In this document: positions 9,200 through 18,565 of the stretch, piece after piece
How the letters are laid out: each line of letters begins with the position of its first letter
Position numbering within the stretch: the first letter of the stretch is position 1
Assembly (NCBI RefSeq): GCF_000518205.1
Contig: NZ_JADD01000020.1
Span: 1-45,056 of the forward strand
Length of the DNA: 45,056 bases
Direction: 5' to 3'
Origin: Hutsoniella sourekii ATCC 700629
Lineage (GTDB): Bacteria; Bacillota; Bacilli; Lactobacillales; Aerococcaceae
The notes under the pieces: model-generated
Seen by the model: only the letters and a program-made list of their open reading frames with translations
Told to the model about the DNA's origin: nothing
Databases searched by the model: none
Program-made: the position numbers and the translations under genes

Positions 9200-10210
9200 A
9201 TGGAAGATCGTCTGATGTCTAATCATGAATTGGCTGGCGAAGAAGCAGATGGTGATTTACTTAGTTTACGTCCCCAATATTTAAGAGAATATATTGGCCA
9301 AGAACCTCTCAAAAAGGAGTTAGCGATTTATATTGAAGCCACTAAGTCTAGACAGGAAGCATTGGATCATGTTTTAATATTTGGTCCCCCAGGTTTGGGA
9401 AAGACAACATTAGCTATGATTATCGCGAATGAGCTGTCAGTGAATATTCAAACAACCAGTGGCCCTGCCATCGAGAGACCGGGTGATCTTTTGGCTTTAT
9501 TAAATGAGTTGAAGCCGGGCGATATTTTATTTATTGATGAAATTCATCGTTTACCTCGAGTTGTAGAGGAGGTTCTTTATTCAGCGATGGAAGATTTCTT
9601 TGTGGATATAATTATCGGTCAAGGTCCTAGCAGCCAACCCATTCATTTTGAATTACCTCCTTTTACATTAATAGGAGCTACCACTCGAGCAGGGAGCTTA
9701 ACTCAGCCACTTAGAGATCGCTTTGGTATCGTCTCAAGAATGGAGTATTATACGCCGGAAGAGTTGAAATTAATTGTAGAGCGGAGTGCAGCTATCTTTG
9801 ACGCGGTGATTGATCCAGCAGCCGCTGGGGAGATTTCTTTGCGTAGCCGGGGGACACCACGGATAGCCAATCGAATCTTGAGGAGAGTTCGTGATTACGC
9901 TCAAGTGATCGGTGAGGGAACCATCACACAGAAGCTAGCTCAAGATTCACTCAATTTATTAAAGATCGACCAATACGGCTTAGATCAAACGGATCGGCGT
10001 ATTTTGGAGAGTTTAATTGAAGACTATCAGGGTGGGCCAGTCGGCTTGAACGCTTTGGCTGTTAATATTAGCGAAGATTTAGAGACTGTTAGCGATATGT
10101 ATGAGCCCTATTTGATTCAAACAGGCTTTATGAAGCGGACACCAAGAGGACGCATTGCCACCCGGTTAGCTTATGACCACTTACAATACCCTTATGAGAT
10201 TGGAGACTAG
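9200..10210 (+). CDS. ruvB: Holliday junction branch migration ATPase RuvB
   Basis: AAA+ motor of branch migration, 336 aa, the usual length. Visible motifs are Walker A GPPGLGKT (62-69), Walker B IDEIH (112-116), sensor-1 region LIGATTRAG and the arginine-finger segment LRDRFG. The C-terminal winged helix has [15 protein letters not shown]. The start ATG follows AAAGGAGGGAAG, a very strong ribosome binding site. It works with RuvA, encoded immediately upstream; the downstream queA gene starts 5 nt after its stop. Confidence 0.98.
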   Translation: MEDRLMSNHELAGEEADGDLLSLRPQYLREYIGQEPLKKELAIYIEATKSRQEALDHVLIFGPPGLGKTTLAMIIANELSVNIQTTSGPAIERPGDLLALLNELKPGDILFIDEIHRLPRVVEEVLYSAMEDFFVDIIIGQGPSSQPIHFELPPFTLIGATTRAGSLTQPLRDRFGIVSRMEYYTPEELKLIVERSAAIFDAVIDPAAAGEISLRSRGTPRIANRILRRVRDYAQVIGEGTITQKLAQDSLNLLKIDQYGLDQTDRRILESLIEDYQGGPVGLNALAVNISEDLETVSDMYEPYLIQTGFMKRTPRGRIATRLAYDHLQYPYEIGD

Positions 10211-10214
10211 ATTA

Positions 10215-11252
10215 ATGACTTTAACTAGTAGTGATTTTGACTTTAATTTACCTGAAGAATTGATTGCCCAAACACCTCTGATTGATCGGAGTGCATCTAA
10301 ATTGCTGGTTTTAGACCGAGAGATGGGTAGGATGAGGGACACTCATTTTAATCATATTCTTGACTATTTGGAACCAGGAGATGGGCTGGTTGTCAATGAA
10401 TCTCGCGTGATTCCAGCCCGTATTTTTGGGGTGAAACCTGACACAGGTGGGCATTTAGAGGTCTTACTTCTTCATAATACATCGGGTAACTGTTGGGAGA
10501 CTTTAGTTAAGCCTGCTAGAAGAGCGCGAGTAGGAACTGAGATCGTTTTTGGCGATGAAGGTCAGTTGAAAGCTCAAGTTGTTGAGGAGTTGGATCATGG
10601 TGGACGTATCATTGAATTTCAATATGAAGGTGTTTTCTTGGAGCATTTGGAGCGTCTGGGACAAATGCCTCTTCCACCCTATATCAAAGAAAAACTAGAA
10701 GATCCTGAACGATATCAGACTGTCTATGCTAAAGAAAATGGATCAGCTGCGGCTCCCACAGCAGGCTTACATTTTACCAAGGAATTGTTAGCCCAGGCTC
10801 AAGAGAAAGGCGTAGAAATAATTCCTTTAACCCTTCATGTTGGATTAGGAACCTTTAGACCTGTGTCTGTTGATCAGATTGAGGATCATCAAATGCATGC
10901 TGAGTTTTATCATTTGAGTCCAGAAAGTGCGGCTAGCATCAATCGAATCAAACAGTCAGGTGGTAGTATTACAGCTGTTGGGACCACTAGTGTCAGAACG
11001 CTGGAAACAATTGCCAGGGACAACAAAGGGCAAATTGTTCCTAGCTCTGGCTGGACGGATATTTTTATTACGCCGGGATTTGAGTTTAAGGCAGTGGATC
11101 ATTTAATTACTAATTTTCATCTACCTCAATCAACCCTGGTGATGCTAGTGAGTGCTTTTTATGAACGAAGTAAAATATTACAAGCCTATGAACATGCTGT
11201 AGAAGCTCGCTATCGCTTTTTTAGTTTTGGCGATGCCATGCTAATTATTTAA
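10215..11252 (+). CDS. queA: S-adenosylmethionine:tRNA ribosyltransferase-isomerase QueA
   Basis: Converts preQ1 at the wobble position of certain tRNAs to epoxyqueuosine, using the ribosyl part of SAM. With the ATG at 10215 the protein has 345 aa, as usual. Typical segments are [50 protein letters not shown] and [18 protein letters not shown]. An open frame extends back to 10173 inside ruvB, but [10 protein letters not shown] fits the family start and GGAG lies upstream inside the end of ruvB. The ruvA-ruvB-queA order is common in Firmicutes. Confidence 0.97.
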   Translation: MTLTSSDFDFNLPEELIAQTPLIDRSASKLLVLDREMGRMRDTHFNHILDYLEPGDGLVVNESRVIPARIFGVKPDTGGHLEVLLLHNTSGNCWETLVKPARRARVGTEIVFGDEGQLKAQVVEELDHGGRIIEFQYEGVFLEHLERLGQMPLPPYIKEKLEDPERYQTVYAKENGSAAAPTAGLHFTKELLAQAQEKGVEIIPLTLHVGLGTFRPVSVDQIEDHQMHAEFYHLSPESAASINRIKQSGGSITAVGTTSVRTLETIARDNKGQIVPSSGWTDIFITPGFEFKAVDHLITNFHLPQSTLVMLVSAFYERSKILQAYEHAVEARYRFFSFGDAMLII

Positions 11253-11262
11253 TTTTTATTAG

Positions 11263-11296
11263 CCGTAGAATTTCCAGTAAATTTTACGGTTTTTTT
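11263..11296 (+). terminator. rho-independent terminator after queA
   Basis: CCGTAGAATT (11263-11272) pairs with AATTTTACGG (11280-11289) with one G-T pair, followed by seven T. The last T run abuts the dnaE ribosome binding site GGAGGGAG. Confidence 0.8.
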
Positions 11297-11307
11297 GGAG
11301 GGAGTTT

Positions 11308-14300
11308 ATGTTACTTAATACCCAAACTGTTTACTCCTTATTAGCAAGCACCGTAACCCTTGAAGAATATATCAAAAAAGCCAAGGAATTGGGTTATTTA
11401 TCCCTAGGAATTGCTGATAAGGAAGTCTTGCATGGAGCCTTGGAATTTTACCGACTCTGTCAAAAATACGGTATGCATGCTTTGATTGGTATGCGCTTGG
11501 AACTTGCGGGTCTTGTTAAACAAGACCAGTCTTATTCTTTCCTTCTTTATGCTCGGTCTTATTCTGGTTACCAGGCCTTGATGCAAATTTCATATTTGCT
11601 GAATAGTAGTAATAGAAGCAGTCATCAAATATGGCAACTTATTCAGCGATCTCATGGAGATTTGGTATATGTTTCTCTGGGTAAAGAAAGTGAATTGGAG
11701 CAAGCCTTGATTAGACAAGATATCCAGCTGGCTCATCAAATTGAAGAAGCATTAGTGAATCTTTTTGGCCAGGATGAAACTTACCTTGGTATTACTGCTT
11801 ATCCTGCAAATAACTTAGAATTAAGTCATATCAGTGACTATTTAAAGCAATCTGACTTAACACCGGTGATGGCCCAACCTTTAAATACTTTGTCTAGCGA
11901 CCAGCAAACCAGCCTGAATGTTTTACAAGCAATACGGGATAATCGAACGCTTGATTGGTCGGCTATGGCTATGAGAGGTCCTTACACACTCTATTCACCC
12001 GATGAATTAAGAGCACTTTATGGTCAAATTAACTTCTCACAAGCTTGGGATAATACCCTTAAATTGTCTAAATCATTGGTGATTGACTTACCACTTGATA
12101 GGGAGCTGTTGCCTAAATTTCCAGTTCCAAGTGGCTATGATTCTAAGACTTATTTAGCTCATTTAACTTACCAAACCATGGAAGATCTGGGGCTAGATTC
12201 TCAAGATAAGTATGTCCAGCAACTGGAACATGAATTAGCTGTTATTGATCAGATGGGTTTTAATGATTATTTTTTAATTGTTTGGGAAATTATTGATTAT
12301 TGCCATCAAAATAATATCCGGATTGGACCAGGAAGAGGATCAGCCGCTGGTTCATTGGTGAGTTATCTGCTAAAAATTACTGGCGTTGATCCTATTCAAT
12401 ATGACCTCTTATTTGAACGCTTCTTGAATCCTGAGCGTTACTCCATGCCGGATATTGATATCGATATTCCTGATAACCGTAGAGATCAGGTCATTAATTA
12501 TGTGGTTAGGCGGTACGGCTATCAACAAGTTGCCCAGATTGCAACATTCGGTACATTCGGAGCCAAGCAGGCTGTAAGAGATAGTTTACGAGTTTTAGGT
12601 GCTGATAATCAAACCCTCAAAGCATGGTCTTCAAGCATACCATCTGATGCCAACCAAGTAATGACTTTGGATCGAGCTTACCGTGAATCCACTGCTTTAA
12701 GGCAAATTGTAACAGCTAATTCTGAAAATCAAGAAATATTTAAAATTGCGCAAACCATTGAAGGACTGCCCAGACATATTTCCACCCATGCGGCTGCTGT
12801 TGTGATTTATGACCAACCCTTGGTTGAGACCATTCCTGTCATGGAACGTAAAGATGGTGGAGACCAAGCCTTGATGACTCAATTTTCAATGTATGATGTC
12901 GAGGCAGTAGGTCTTTTAAAAATGGACTTTTTAGGTCTGCGTAATTTAACCATTTTGGATGAGACCTTGACCACAATAAAAAAGCAAACAGGTCAAGAAA
13001 TAGCGATTGAATCAATTAACAAAAATGATTCATCTGTTCTTGAATTATTCCAAAAAGGGGACACAATTGGTGTCTTTCAATTCGAATCAGATGGGATCCG
13101 TCGAGTGCTAAGAAAGTTAAAACCAGAAAGTTTTGAGGACATTGTAGCAGTCAACGCTCTTTATCGTCCAGGCCCTATGCAACAAATTGATCATTTTATT
13201 GATAGAAAACATGGGCGAGAAAAAATAACTTATGTTCATTCAAGTTTAGAGCCTATCTTAAAGAACACCTATGGTATCATTGTTTATCAAGAACAAGTCA
13301 TGCAGATTCTTGTAAGAATGGGAGGCTTCAGCTTGGGTGAAGCAGATTTGGTTAGGCGAGCCATGTCTAAGAAGCAAGCCGACGTTATGGAAGCCCAGCG
13401 CGATCATTTTATTCAAGGCGCATTAGCAAGGGGCTATAGTCAGTCAGAAGCGGAAGAAGTTTTTGACTACATTTATGCCTTTAGTAATTATGGCTTTAAC
13501 CGAGCTCATGCTGTCGTTTATTCTACCTTAGCTTACCAACTTGCACACTTGAAGGTATACTATCCAGCTTTTTTCTTTAAAAGTTTATTGAACAATACAG
13601 ACGGTCGATCCAGTAAATTTCAAGCGAATGTCCAACAAGCCAAACGTTGGGTCAAGCAATTATTGCCAGTTGATATTAATCGAAGTTTGATGACTTTTAG
13701 TATTGATGGTCAGGGACTGAGAATTGGTTTAGAATCTGTCAGAGGATTGAGACGAGAATTGATCGGTCATATTGTTGATGACCGTCATCTCATTGGACCC
13801 TATAAAGATTTTATAGAGTTTTTGCGACGATTACCCGATAAATTTCAAAAAACAGAAATGATCCAACCTCTGATTCATGCGGGAGCCTTTGACAGCTTTG
13901 GTTATAATCGACGGACACTTGATTTTAACCTAGATACACTCGTTCAAAGTATTCAATTTGCTGGTAATAGTATGAGTCTCTTTGAAGAGATGGAACCGAA
14001 AATTGAGCTTGTCGCTGAATACTCCAATGACGAATTATTGCAACTTGAAGAAGAGGCCTTAGGTTTTTCCTTGGCTCCAGATGTGATGGAGGCATTTGAG
14101 CCTATCTTTGATCAAGATCACTCAATTCTAAGGTTGAATGATGTCTTAGAGCAAAGGGTGGGAGCTCGCATTAAAACTATCGCCAAAATAAAAGATGTTC
14201 GTGTGATTCAAACTAAAAAAGAGGAGTTAATGGCCTTTTTGACCTTGGCTTATCAAGGTCAAGAAGTCTCCATTGTTGTCTTTCCTAAAATCTATAGACA

Positions 14301-14670
14301 GGTCCAACAGCTACTATCACTGGGAGAAGTTATAGGCCTTGAAGGAAAAATTGACCTCGATCGACGTCAGCAAAAACAAGTCATTGCTTTAAAAATCCAA
14401 GAAGCTGAGACAGTCATAAAAGCCAAGTCCTCTTCAACAGAATTAGTTCCTAACTGCTTTATACGAATTCAGGACTTTACTCAGGATCAGCTTTTGATTG
14501 AAAAAGTAAAAAGAATAATTTTAGCTCATCCTGGCCCAAGTCCGGTAATTATTGTCGATCAAGCCAAAAATACAATTCAACTGGATCATCCTTACAAGGT
14601 AAGCTATAGTGACCGCACCAAGTCTGAATTGTATGATTTGCTTGGGCGTTCTAATGTCATTTACCACTGA
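11308..14670 (+). CDS. dnaE: DNA polymerase III alpha subunit DnaE
   Basis: Replicative polymerase of the DnaE class, 1120 aa, in Firmicutes used with PolC mainly in lagging-strand start-up. The palm carries PDIDIDIPD with D382/D384/D386 and a third candidate Asp in KMDFLGL (D540); GRGSAAGSLVSY and the helix-hairpin-helix region follow, with a C-terminal OB fold near 960-1040. NSMSLFEE resembles a sliding-clamp motif. The N-terminal PHP domain is recognisable (TVYSLLAS, IADKEVLHGALEFY) but both His of the usual HxH are replaced by LNTQT, so the PHP metal site appears lost, as in other Lactobacillales. The start follows GGAGGGAGTTT. Confidence 0.97.
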   Translation: MLLNTQTVYSLLASTVTLEEYIKKAKELGYLSLGIADKEVLHGALEFYRLCQKYGMHALIGMRLELAGLVKQDQSYSFLLYARSYSGYQALMQISYLLNSSNRSSHQIWQLIQRSHGDLVYVSLGKESELEQALIRQDIQLAHQIEEALVNLFGQDETYLGITAYPANNLELSHISDYLKQSDLTPVMAQPLNTLSSDQQTSLNVLQAIRDNRTLDWSAMAMRGPYTLYSPDELRALYGQINFSQAWDNTLKLSKSLVIDLPLDRELLPKFPVPSGYDSKTYLAHLTYQTMEDLGLDSQDKYVQQLEHELAVIDQMGFNDYFLIVWEIIDYCHQNNIRIGPGRGSAAGSLVSYLLKITGVDPIQYDLLFERFLNPERYSMPDIDIDIPDNRRDQVINYVVRRYGYQQVAQIATFGTFGAKQAVRDSLRVLGADNQTLKAWSSSIPSDANQVMTLDRAYRESTALRQIVTANSENQEIFKIAQTIEGLPRHISTHAAAVVIYDQPLVETIPVMERKDGGDQALMTQFSMYDVEAVGLLKMDFLGLRNLTILDETLTTIKKQTGQEIAIESINKNDSSVLELFQKGDTIGVFQFESDGIRRVLRKLKPESFEDIVAVNALYRPGPMQQIDHFIDRKHGREKITYVHSSLEPILKNTYGIIVYQEQVMQILVRMGGFSLGEADLVRRAMSKKQADVMEAQRDHFIQGALARGYSQSEAEEVFDYIYAFSNYGFNRAHAVVYSTLAYQLAHLKVYYPAFFFKSLLNNTDGRSSKFQANVQQAKRWVKQLLPVDINRSLMTFSIDGQGLRIGLESVRGLRRELIGHIVDDRHLIGPYKDFIEFLRRLPDKFQKTEMIQPLIHAGAFDSFGYNRRTLDFNLDTLVQSIQFAGNSMSLFEEMEPKIELVAEYSNDELLQLEEEALGFSLAPDVMEAFEPIFDQDHSILRLNDVLEQRVGARIKTIAKIKDVRVIQTKKEELMAFLTLAYQGQEVSIVVFPKIYRQVQQLLSLGEVIGLEGKIDLDRRQQKQVIALKIQEAETVIKAKSSSTELVPNCFIRIQDFTQDQLLIEKVKRIILAHPGPSPVIIVDQAKNTIQLDHPYKVSYSDRTKSELYDLLGRSNVIYH

Positions 14671-14687
14671 TAATTTGTAAAAAGCGA

Positions 14688-14701
14688 ATAGAACGTTTTC
14701 A
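14688..14701 (+). promoter_or_regulatory. cre-like site upstream of pfkA
   Basis: Read on the minus strand, TGAAAACGTTCTAT agrees with 12 of 14 positions of the CcpA consensus; the last two positions differ. It sits about 22 nt upstream of the proposed -35, a position where CcpA activates glycolytic operons in lactic acid bacteria. Direction of control is inferred. Confidence 0.4.
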
Positions 14702-14723
14702 TTTAATTTACAGCGAATTTTAT

Positions 14724-14752
14724 ATGACTTAGCCTATCTTTAATGCTAGAAT
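14724..14752 (+). promoter_or_regulatory. promoter for pfkA-pyk
   Basis: ATGACT (14724-14729), a 17-nt spacer, and TAGAAT (14747-14752) preceded by TGC as an extended -10. It leaves a leader of about 50 nt before pfkA. Confidence 0.5.
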
Positions 14753-14811
14753 AGGGCTACGGGTACAAACTTTTAGTTACTAATAAAATCACCTAAAGAG
14801 GGGAGTAATAT

Positions 14812-15786
14812 ATGAAACGTATTGCTGTCTTAACTAGTGGTGGAGATGCTCAAGGTATGAACGCAGCCATTCGTGCTGTTGTAGAGCAAGGGCTTCACCA
14901 TGGGTTAGAAGTTTATGGTGTAAATGACGGTTATCGTGGCCTGGTTGAAGGCGATTTCCGATTACTTACCGTTAGCGACGTACACCATCGAATTAAGACT
15001 GGAGGAACACTCCTTCATTCGGCACGTTTTCCTGAATTCAAGGAACGTATCCAGCAAGAAAGAGCAATTGATCAACTAAGTAAACAAAATATTGAAGGAT
15101 TAGTTGTTATAGGCGGGGACGGTTCATTTGGTGGCGCTTTAGCCTTAACTAAATTAGGTTTTCCTGCCATAGGTATTCCTGGAACCATCGATAATGATAT
15201 TCCGGGTACGGAATATACGATCGGTTTTGATTCTGCTGTGACGGTAGCCCTAGATGCTATTGATAAGATTTCAGATACGGCTTCCTCCCATGAACGCACA
15301 TTTGTTGTAGAAGTAATGGGACGACATGCAGGAGATATTGCCATCTGGGCTGGTGTAGCAGCTGGGGCAGATGCAATCATTATTCCAGAAGAGCCTTACG
15401 ATATGGATGAAGTTGTTCATCGTGTTCGGGTGGGTCGCCGATCAGGTAAGGATTACTCACTGATTATTCTGGCTGAGGGAGTAGACAGTGTAGAAGACTT
15501 TGTCGAAAAATATAAAGAAAAAGCCCCAGAGCAAGACGTTAGAGGTGTAGCTCTGTCTCATATTCAACGAGGAGGTAGCCCAACCGCTCGAGATCGTGTG
15601 TTTGCAACTTTAATGGGTGCTAAATCCGTCGATTTATTAATGGAAGGCCAGCAGGGAATTTATTTAGGAATTGTTCAAGAACAATTAGCAATCTTTGATA
15701 TTGTTGAAACGCTCGAGAAGAGAGAGCATCGTGTTCGTGAAGATTTATTTAACTTAAACCAGGCCTTAACTGACAGAGAACTATAA
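14812..15786 (+). CDS. pfkA: ATP-dependent 6-phosphofructokinase
   Basis: Catalyses phosphorylation of fructose 6-phosphate in glycolysis; 324 aa, close to the 319-320 aa of typical bacterial PfkA. ATP site TSGGDAQGMNAA (8-19), GGDGS, the catalytic PGTIDNDI, MGRHAGDIA and HIQRGGSPTARDR are all present. The bacterial consensus has GGDAPG where this has GGDAQG; the Q variant is also found in other PFK branches, so activity is expected. The start follows GAGGGGAG. pyk is 42 bp downstream, and no terminator separates the two, so they form one glycolytic operon with a cre-like site upstream. Confidence 0.97.
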   Translation: MKRIAVLTSGGDAQGMNAAIRAVVEQGLHHGLEVYGVNDGYRGLVEGDFRLLTVSDVHHRIKTGGTLLHSARFPEFKERIQQERAIDQLSKQNIEGLVVIGGDGSFGGALALTKLGFPAIGIPGTIDNDIPGTEYTIGFDSAVTVALDAIDKISDTASSHERTFVVEVMGRHAGDIAIWAGVAAGADAIIIPEEPYDMDEVVHRVRVGRRSGKDYSLIILAEGVDSVEDFVEKYKEKAPEQDVRGVALSHIQRGGSPTARDRVFATLMGAKSVDLLMEGQQGIYLGIVQEQLAIFDIVETLEKREHRVREDLFNLNQALTDREL

Positions 15787-15828
15787 GCCTAAACGTTTTA
15801 TTGTTCACAAAAGGAGAAATTTTATATT

Positions 15829-17586
15829 ATGAAAAAAACTAAGATTGTATGTACTTTAGGACCAGCAACAGATACTCAAGAAATCATGGAGCAATTGATC
15901 AATGCGGGAATGAACGTGGCGCGCTTTAACTTTTCGCACGGTAATCATGAAGAGCAAAAAGCACGCCTTGATAAATTAAAGGCCGCTCGTCAAGCAACCG
16001 GTAGAACGGTCGGTGCTCTCCTTGATACTAAAGGACCTGAGATTAGAACGCATAAGATGGCTGAACCTGTCATTCAATTAGAAAAAGGTAATACTGTTCG
16101 TATCGCTATGAGCGAAGTGGCTGGAACACCTGAAAAAATCTCAGTCACTTATGACAAATTAATTGAAGATGTAGCTATCGGTGGACACATCTTATTAGAT
16201 GATGGTTTAATTGATTTATTAATTACTGATATTGACCATGATTTAAATGAAATTGTTACACAAGTTCAAAATACAGGTGTACTGAAATCAAATAAGGGTG
16301 TCAACGTTCCAAACGTATCACTTCAACTTCCAGGTATCACAGAAAAAGATGAAGCTGATATCCGCTTTGGTGTACGTGAAGGCATGGACTTTATTGCTGC
16401 TTCATTTGTTCGTCGTGCTCAAGATGTCATGGAAATTCGTGAAGTCCTAGAGCAAGAAGGTCGTACGGATGTTCAAATTATTTCTAAGATTGAAAACCAA
16501 GAAGGTGTGGACAATCTAGAAGAAATTATTGCGGTTTCAGATGGAATTATGGTTGCTCGGGGTGACTTAGGGGTAGAAATCCCAACCAACGAAGTGCCAA
16601 TTATCCAAAAAGACCTAATTCGTCGTTGTAATCAAGCGGGCAAACCGGTTATTACGGCTACTCAAATGCTTGATTCTATGCAAGTTAACCCTCGTCCAAC
16701 TCGTGCAGAAGCTAACGACGTTGCCAATGCTATTTTCGATGGAACAGATGCGGTGATGTTATCGGGTGAGACAGCGTCTGGAGATTATCCGGTTGAAGCT
16801 GTACAGACGATGGCAAGTATTTGTCTAAGAACTGAAGAAGCCTTGATCGGTCAAGATGCTATGGCTCTTAAAGCATACGACAAAGGTGATTTAACTGAAG
16901 CTGTTGGACAAGCTGTTGGACATACTGCTCGCAACTTAGGAATTGAAACCATTGTTGCAGCTACTTCTTCTGGCCACACAGCTTACATGATCTCTAAGTA
17001 CCGTCCTAAAGCAAATATTATTGCGGCTACTTTTGATGAAGAAACAAACCGCCGTCTAACTTTAGCATGGGGTGTTCAAGGATTTACCATTGAACGTCCA
17101 GCTTCTACCGATGAGATGTTAGATGCAGCAACGGCTCTAGCTCAAGAAAAGGGATTTGCTCACGAAGGTGACCTGATTATAATTACAGCAGGTGTTCCAG
17201 TTGGTGAATCAGGAACAACCAATATTATGAAAATTCAACAAATTGGCACCCTGCTCGCTAAAGGTGAAGGTGTTGGTACAGGTACCTTCATTGGTAAAGC
17301 AGTTGTGGCTACTTCTTCTCAAGAAGCAATTGACAAAATGCATGACGGTGCAGTGTTAGTAACAATGACTACAGACGCTAGCTACCAGCCAGCTCTTGAA
17401 AAAGCCGGAGCATTAGTTGTTGAACAAGGAGGAATGACTTCTCACGCAGCAATTATTGGTCTAGAATTAGGTATTCCAATTATTGTAGCAGCAGACGGGG
17501 CTACTCAAGCTATTCAACAAGATGAACTGGTTACAGTAGATGCTAGACGTGGACGCATTTACCGTGGGGCAACTGTTTCAATCTAA
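15829..17586 (+). CDS. pyk: pyruvate kinase with C-terminal PEP-utiliser domain
   Basis: Last step of glycolysis, PEP + ADP to pyruvate + ATP; 585 aa, the long Firmicutes form. The barrel domain has MNVARFNFSHG, LLDTKGPEIRT, the metal/catalytic ISKIENQEGVDN and MVARGDLGVEIP, followed by TATQMLDSM and AEANDVANA. The allosteric C domain runs to about 475. The extra C-terminal domain (about 490-585) carries GGMTSHAAI, the phosphohistidine-type motif of PEP-utilising enzymes, as in Bacillus and Lactobacillus enzymes. AAAGGAG lies before the ATG. A strong terminator follows. Confidence 0.97.
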   Translation: MKKTKIVCTLGPATDTQEIMEQLINAGMNVARFNFSHGNHEEQKARLDKLKAARQATGRTVGALLDTKGPEIRTHKMAEPVIQLEKGNTVRIAMSEVAGTPEKISVTYDKLIEDVAIGGHILLDDGLIDLLITDIDHDLNEIVTQVQNTGVLKSNKGVNVPNVSLQLPGITEKDEADIRFGVREGMDFIAASFVRRAQDVMEIREVLEQEGRTDVQIISKIENQEGVDNLEEIIAVSDGIMVARGDLGVEIPTNEVPIIQKDLIRRCNQAGKPVITATQMLDSMQVNPRPTRAEANDVANAIFDGTDAVMLSGETASGDYPVEAVQTMASICLRTEEALIGQDAMALKAYDKGDLTEAVGQAVGHTARNLGIETIVAATSSGHTAYMISKYRPKANIIAATFDEETNRRLTLAWGVQGFTIERPASTDEMLDAATALAQEKGFAHEGDLIIITAGVPVGESGTTNIMKIQQIGTLLAKGEGVGTGTFIGKAVVATSSQEAIDKMHDGAVLVTMTTDASYQPALEKAGALVVEQGGMTSHAAIIGLELGIPIIVAADGATQAIQQDELVTVDARRGRIYRGATVSI

Positions 17587-17598
17587 TAACAAGTGCTT

Positions 17599-17629
17599 AA
17601 GCTCTAAGCTGTGCTTAGAGCTTTTTTGT
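17599..17629 (+). terminator. rho-independent terminator after pyk
   Basis: AAGCTCTAAG (17599-17608), loop CTGTG, CTTAGAGCTT (17614-17623), then a T run: a perfect 10-bp stem. Confidence 0.92.
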
Positions 17630-17635
17630 ATTTTT

Positions 17636-17663
17636 TTGAAAGAATGATCTAGTATGGTAAAAT
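17636..17663 (+). promoter_or_regulatory. promoter for cvfB-xerD-deoB
   Basis: TTGAAA (17636-17641), a 16-nt spacer, TAAAAT (17658-17663), about 30 nt before the cvfB start and directly after the pyk terminator. Confidence 0.6.
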
Positions 17664-17695
17664 GTTGAGAGGTATAAAGAAATGAGGAAATAATC

Positions 17696-18565
17696 ATGGC
17701 AGGGCAACTAATGGAAACGAAAATAACAGATATAAATGAAAATGCGGTATTTACTCAACGAGAAGGTATTACTTACCAAGTAGCACTAGATCAGCTAGAA
17801 GCGACTCCCCAAATTGGTGATAATTTGAAAGGATTAGCTTACGAAGATCGAAAAGGTACAAAGAGACTACAGGTTCAATTACCTAAAATTCGACCGGGTA
17901 TTTACGATTGGGCTCCGGTAGTCTCTTTGCATACTGAAGCCGGAGCTTTTGTAGATATTGGTTTGGATCAAAAAGACATATTACTATCCAGTGATGATTT
18001 GCCACTAGAAAGTTGGGAATGGCCAAAGGTGGGTGATGAGTTGTTTGTCACCTATGAAATAGATGAACGGGAGAGGTTTTGGGCAAAGCTAGGCTACCAA
18101 GAAGAAATTAGTCGAATTAGAAAAAAAGCACCAGCTAGATTACAAAATCAAGATACTAAGGCACGGGTCTATCGTCTAATTGGTGCTGGGGCGCAAGTAT
18201 TCACCAAGGATGGTTATGATGCCTTTATTCATACCGATGAGCAATTAAATCCCTTAAGATTAGGGGAAGAGGTAGAGGCGCGGGTGATAGATGTTCATTT
18301 GGATGGACGATTAAATTTATCCACTCGTCCACGAGCACACGAATTAATCTCTGAAGATGCCCAGATGATTTTGGCTGTTTTATCACGAAGTCTAGGTGGC
18401 TTTCTTCCCCTACATGATAAATCACACCCAGATGAGATCAAAAACTTATTAGGTATTTCCAAAAAGCAATTCAAACGAGCTGTTGGGAACTTGTTGAAAG
18501 AAGGGCGAATTCGTCAGGAAGTAGGAGAAGGGATCTATTTACTTGATAAAGGGGCAGACAAGTGA
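17696..18565 (+). CDS. cvfB: S1-domain RNA-binding protein CvfB/YitL family
   Basis: A 289-aa protein with tandem S1-like domains and a C-terminal winged helix (about 225-285, KNLLGISKKQFKRAVGNLLKEGRI). The central domain has PVVSLHTEAGAFVDIG and the third GAGAQVFTKDGYDAFIHTDEQ. This arrangement matches CvfB of Staphylococcus and YitL of Bacillus, RNA-binding proteins linked to virulence-gene expression and with unclear cellular targets. The start ATG has GAGG about 8 nt upstream. Its stop overlaps the GTG start of xerD by 4 nt (GTGA), so the two are translationally coupled. Confidence 0.88.
   Translation: MAGQLMETKITDINENAVFTQREGITYQVALDQLEATPQIGDNLKGLAYEDRKGTKRLQVQLPKIRPGIYDWAPVVSLHTEAGAFVDIGLDQKDILLSSDDLPLESWEWPKVGDELFVTYEIDERERFWAKLGYQEEISRIRKKAPARLQNQDTKARVYRLIGAGAQVFTKDGYDAFIHTDEQLNPLRLGEEVEARVIDVHLDGRLNLSTRPRAHELISEDAQMILAVLSRSLGGFLPLHDKSHPDEIKNLLGISKKQFKRAVGNLLKEGRIRQEVGEGIYLLDKGADK

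Noticed and set aside
14812-14870. GGDAQG in place of GGDAPG in PfkA as a sign of an inactive enzyme
   Set aside because: All catalytic residues are intact and the Gln form is found in other active PFK branches, so it is a natural variant.
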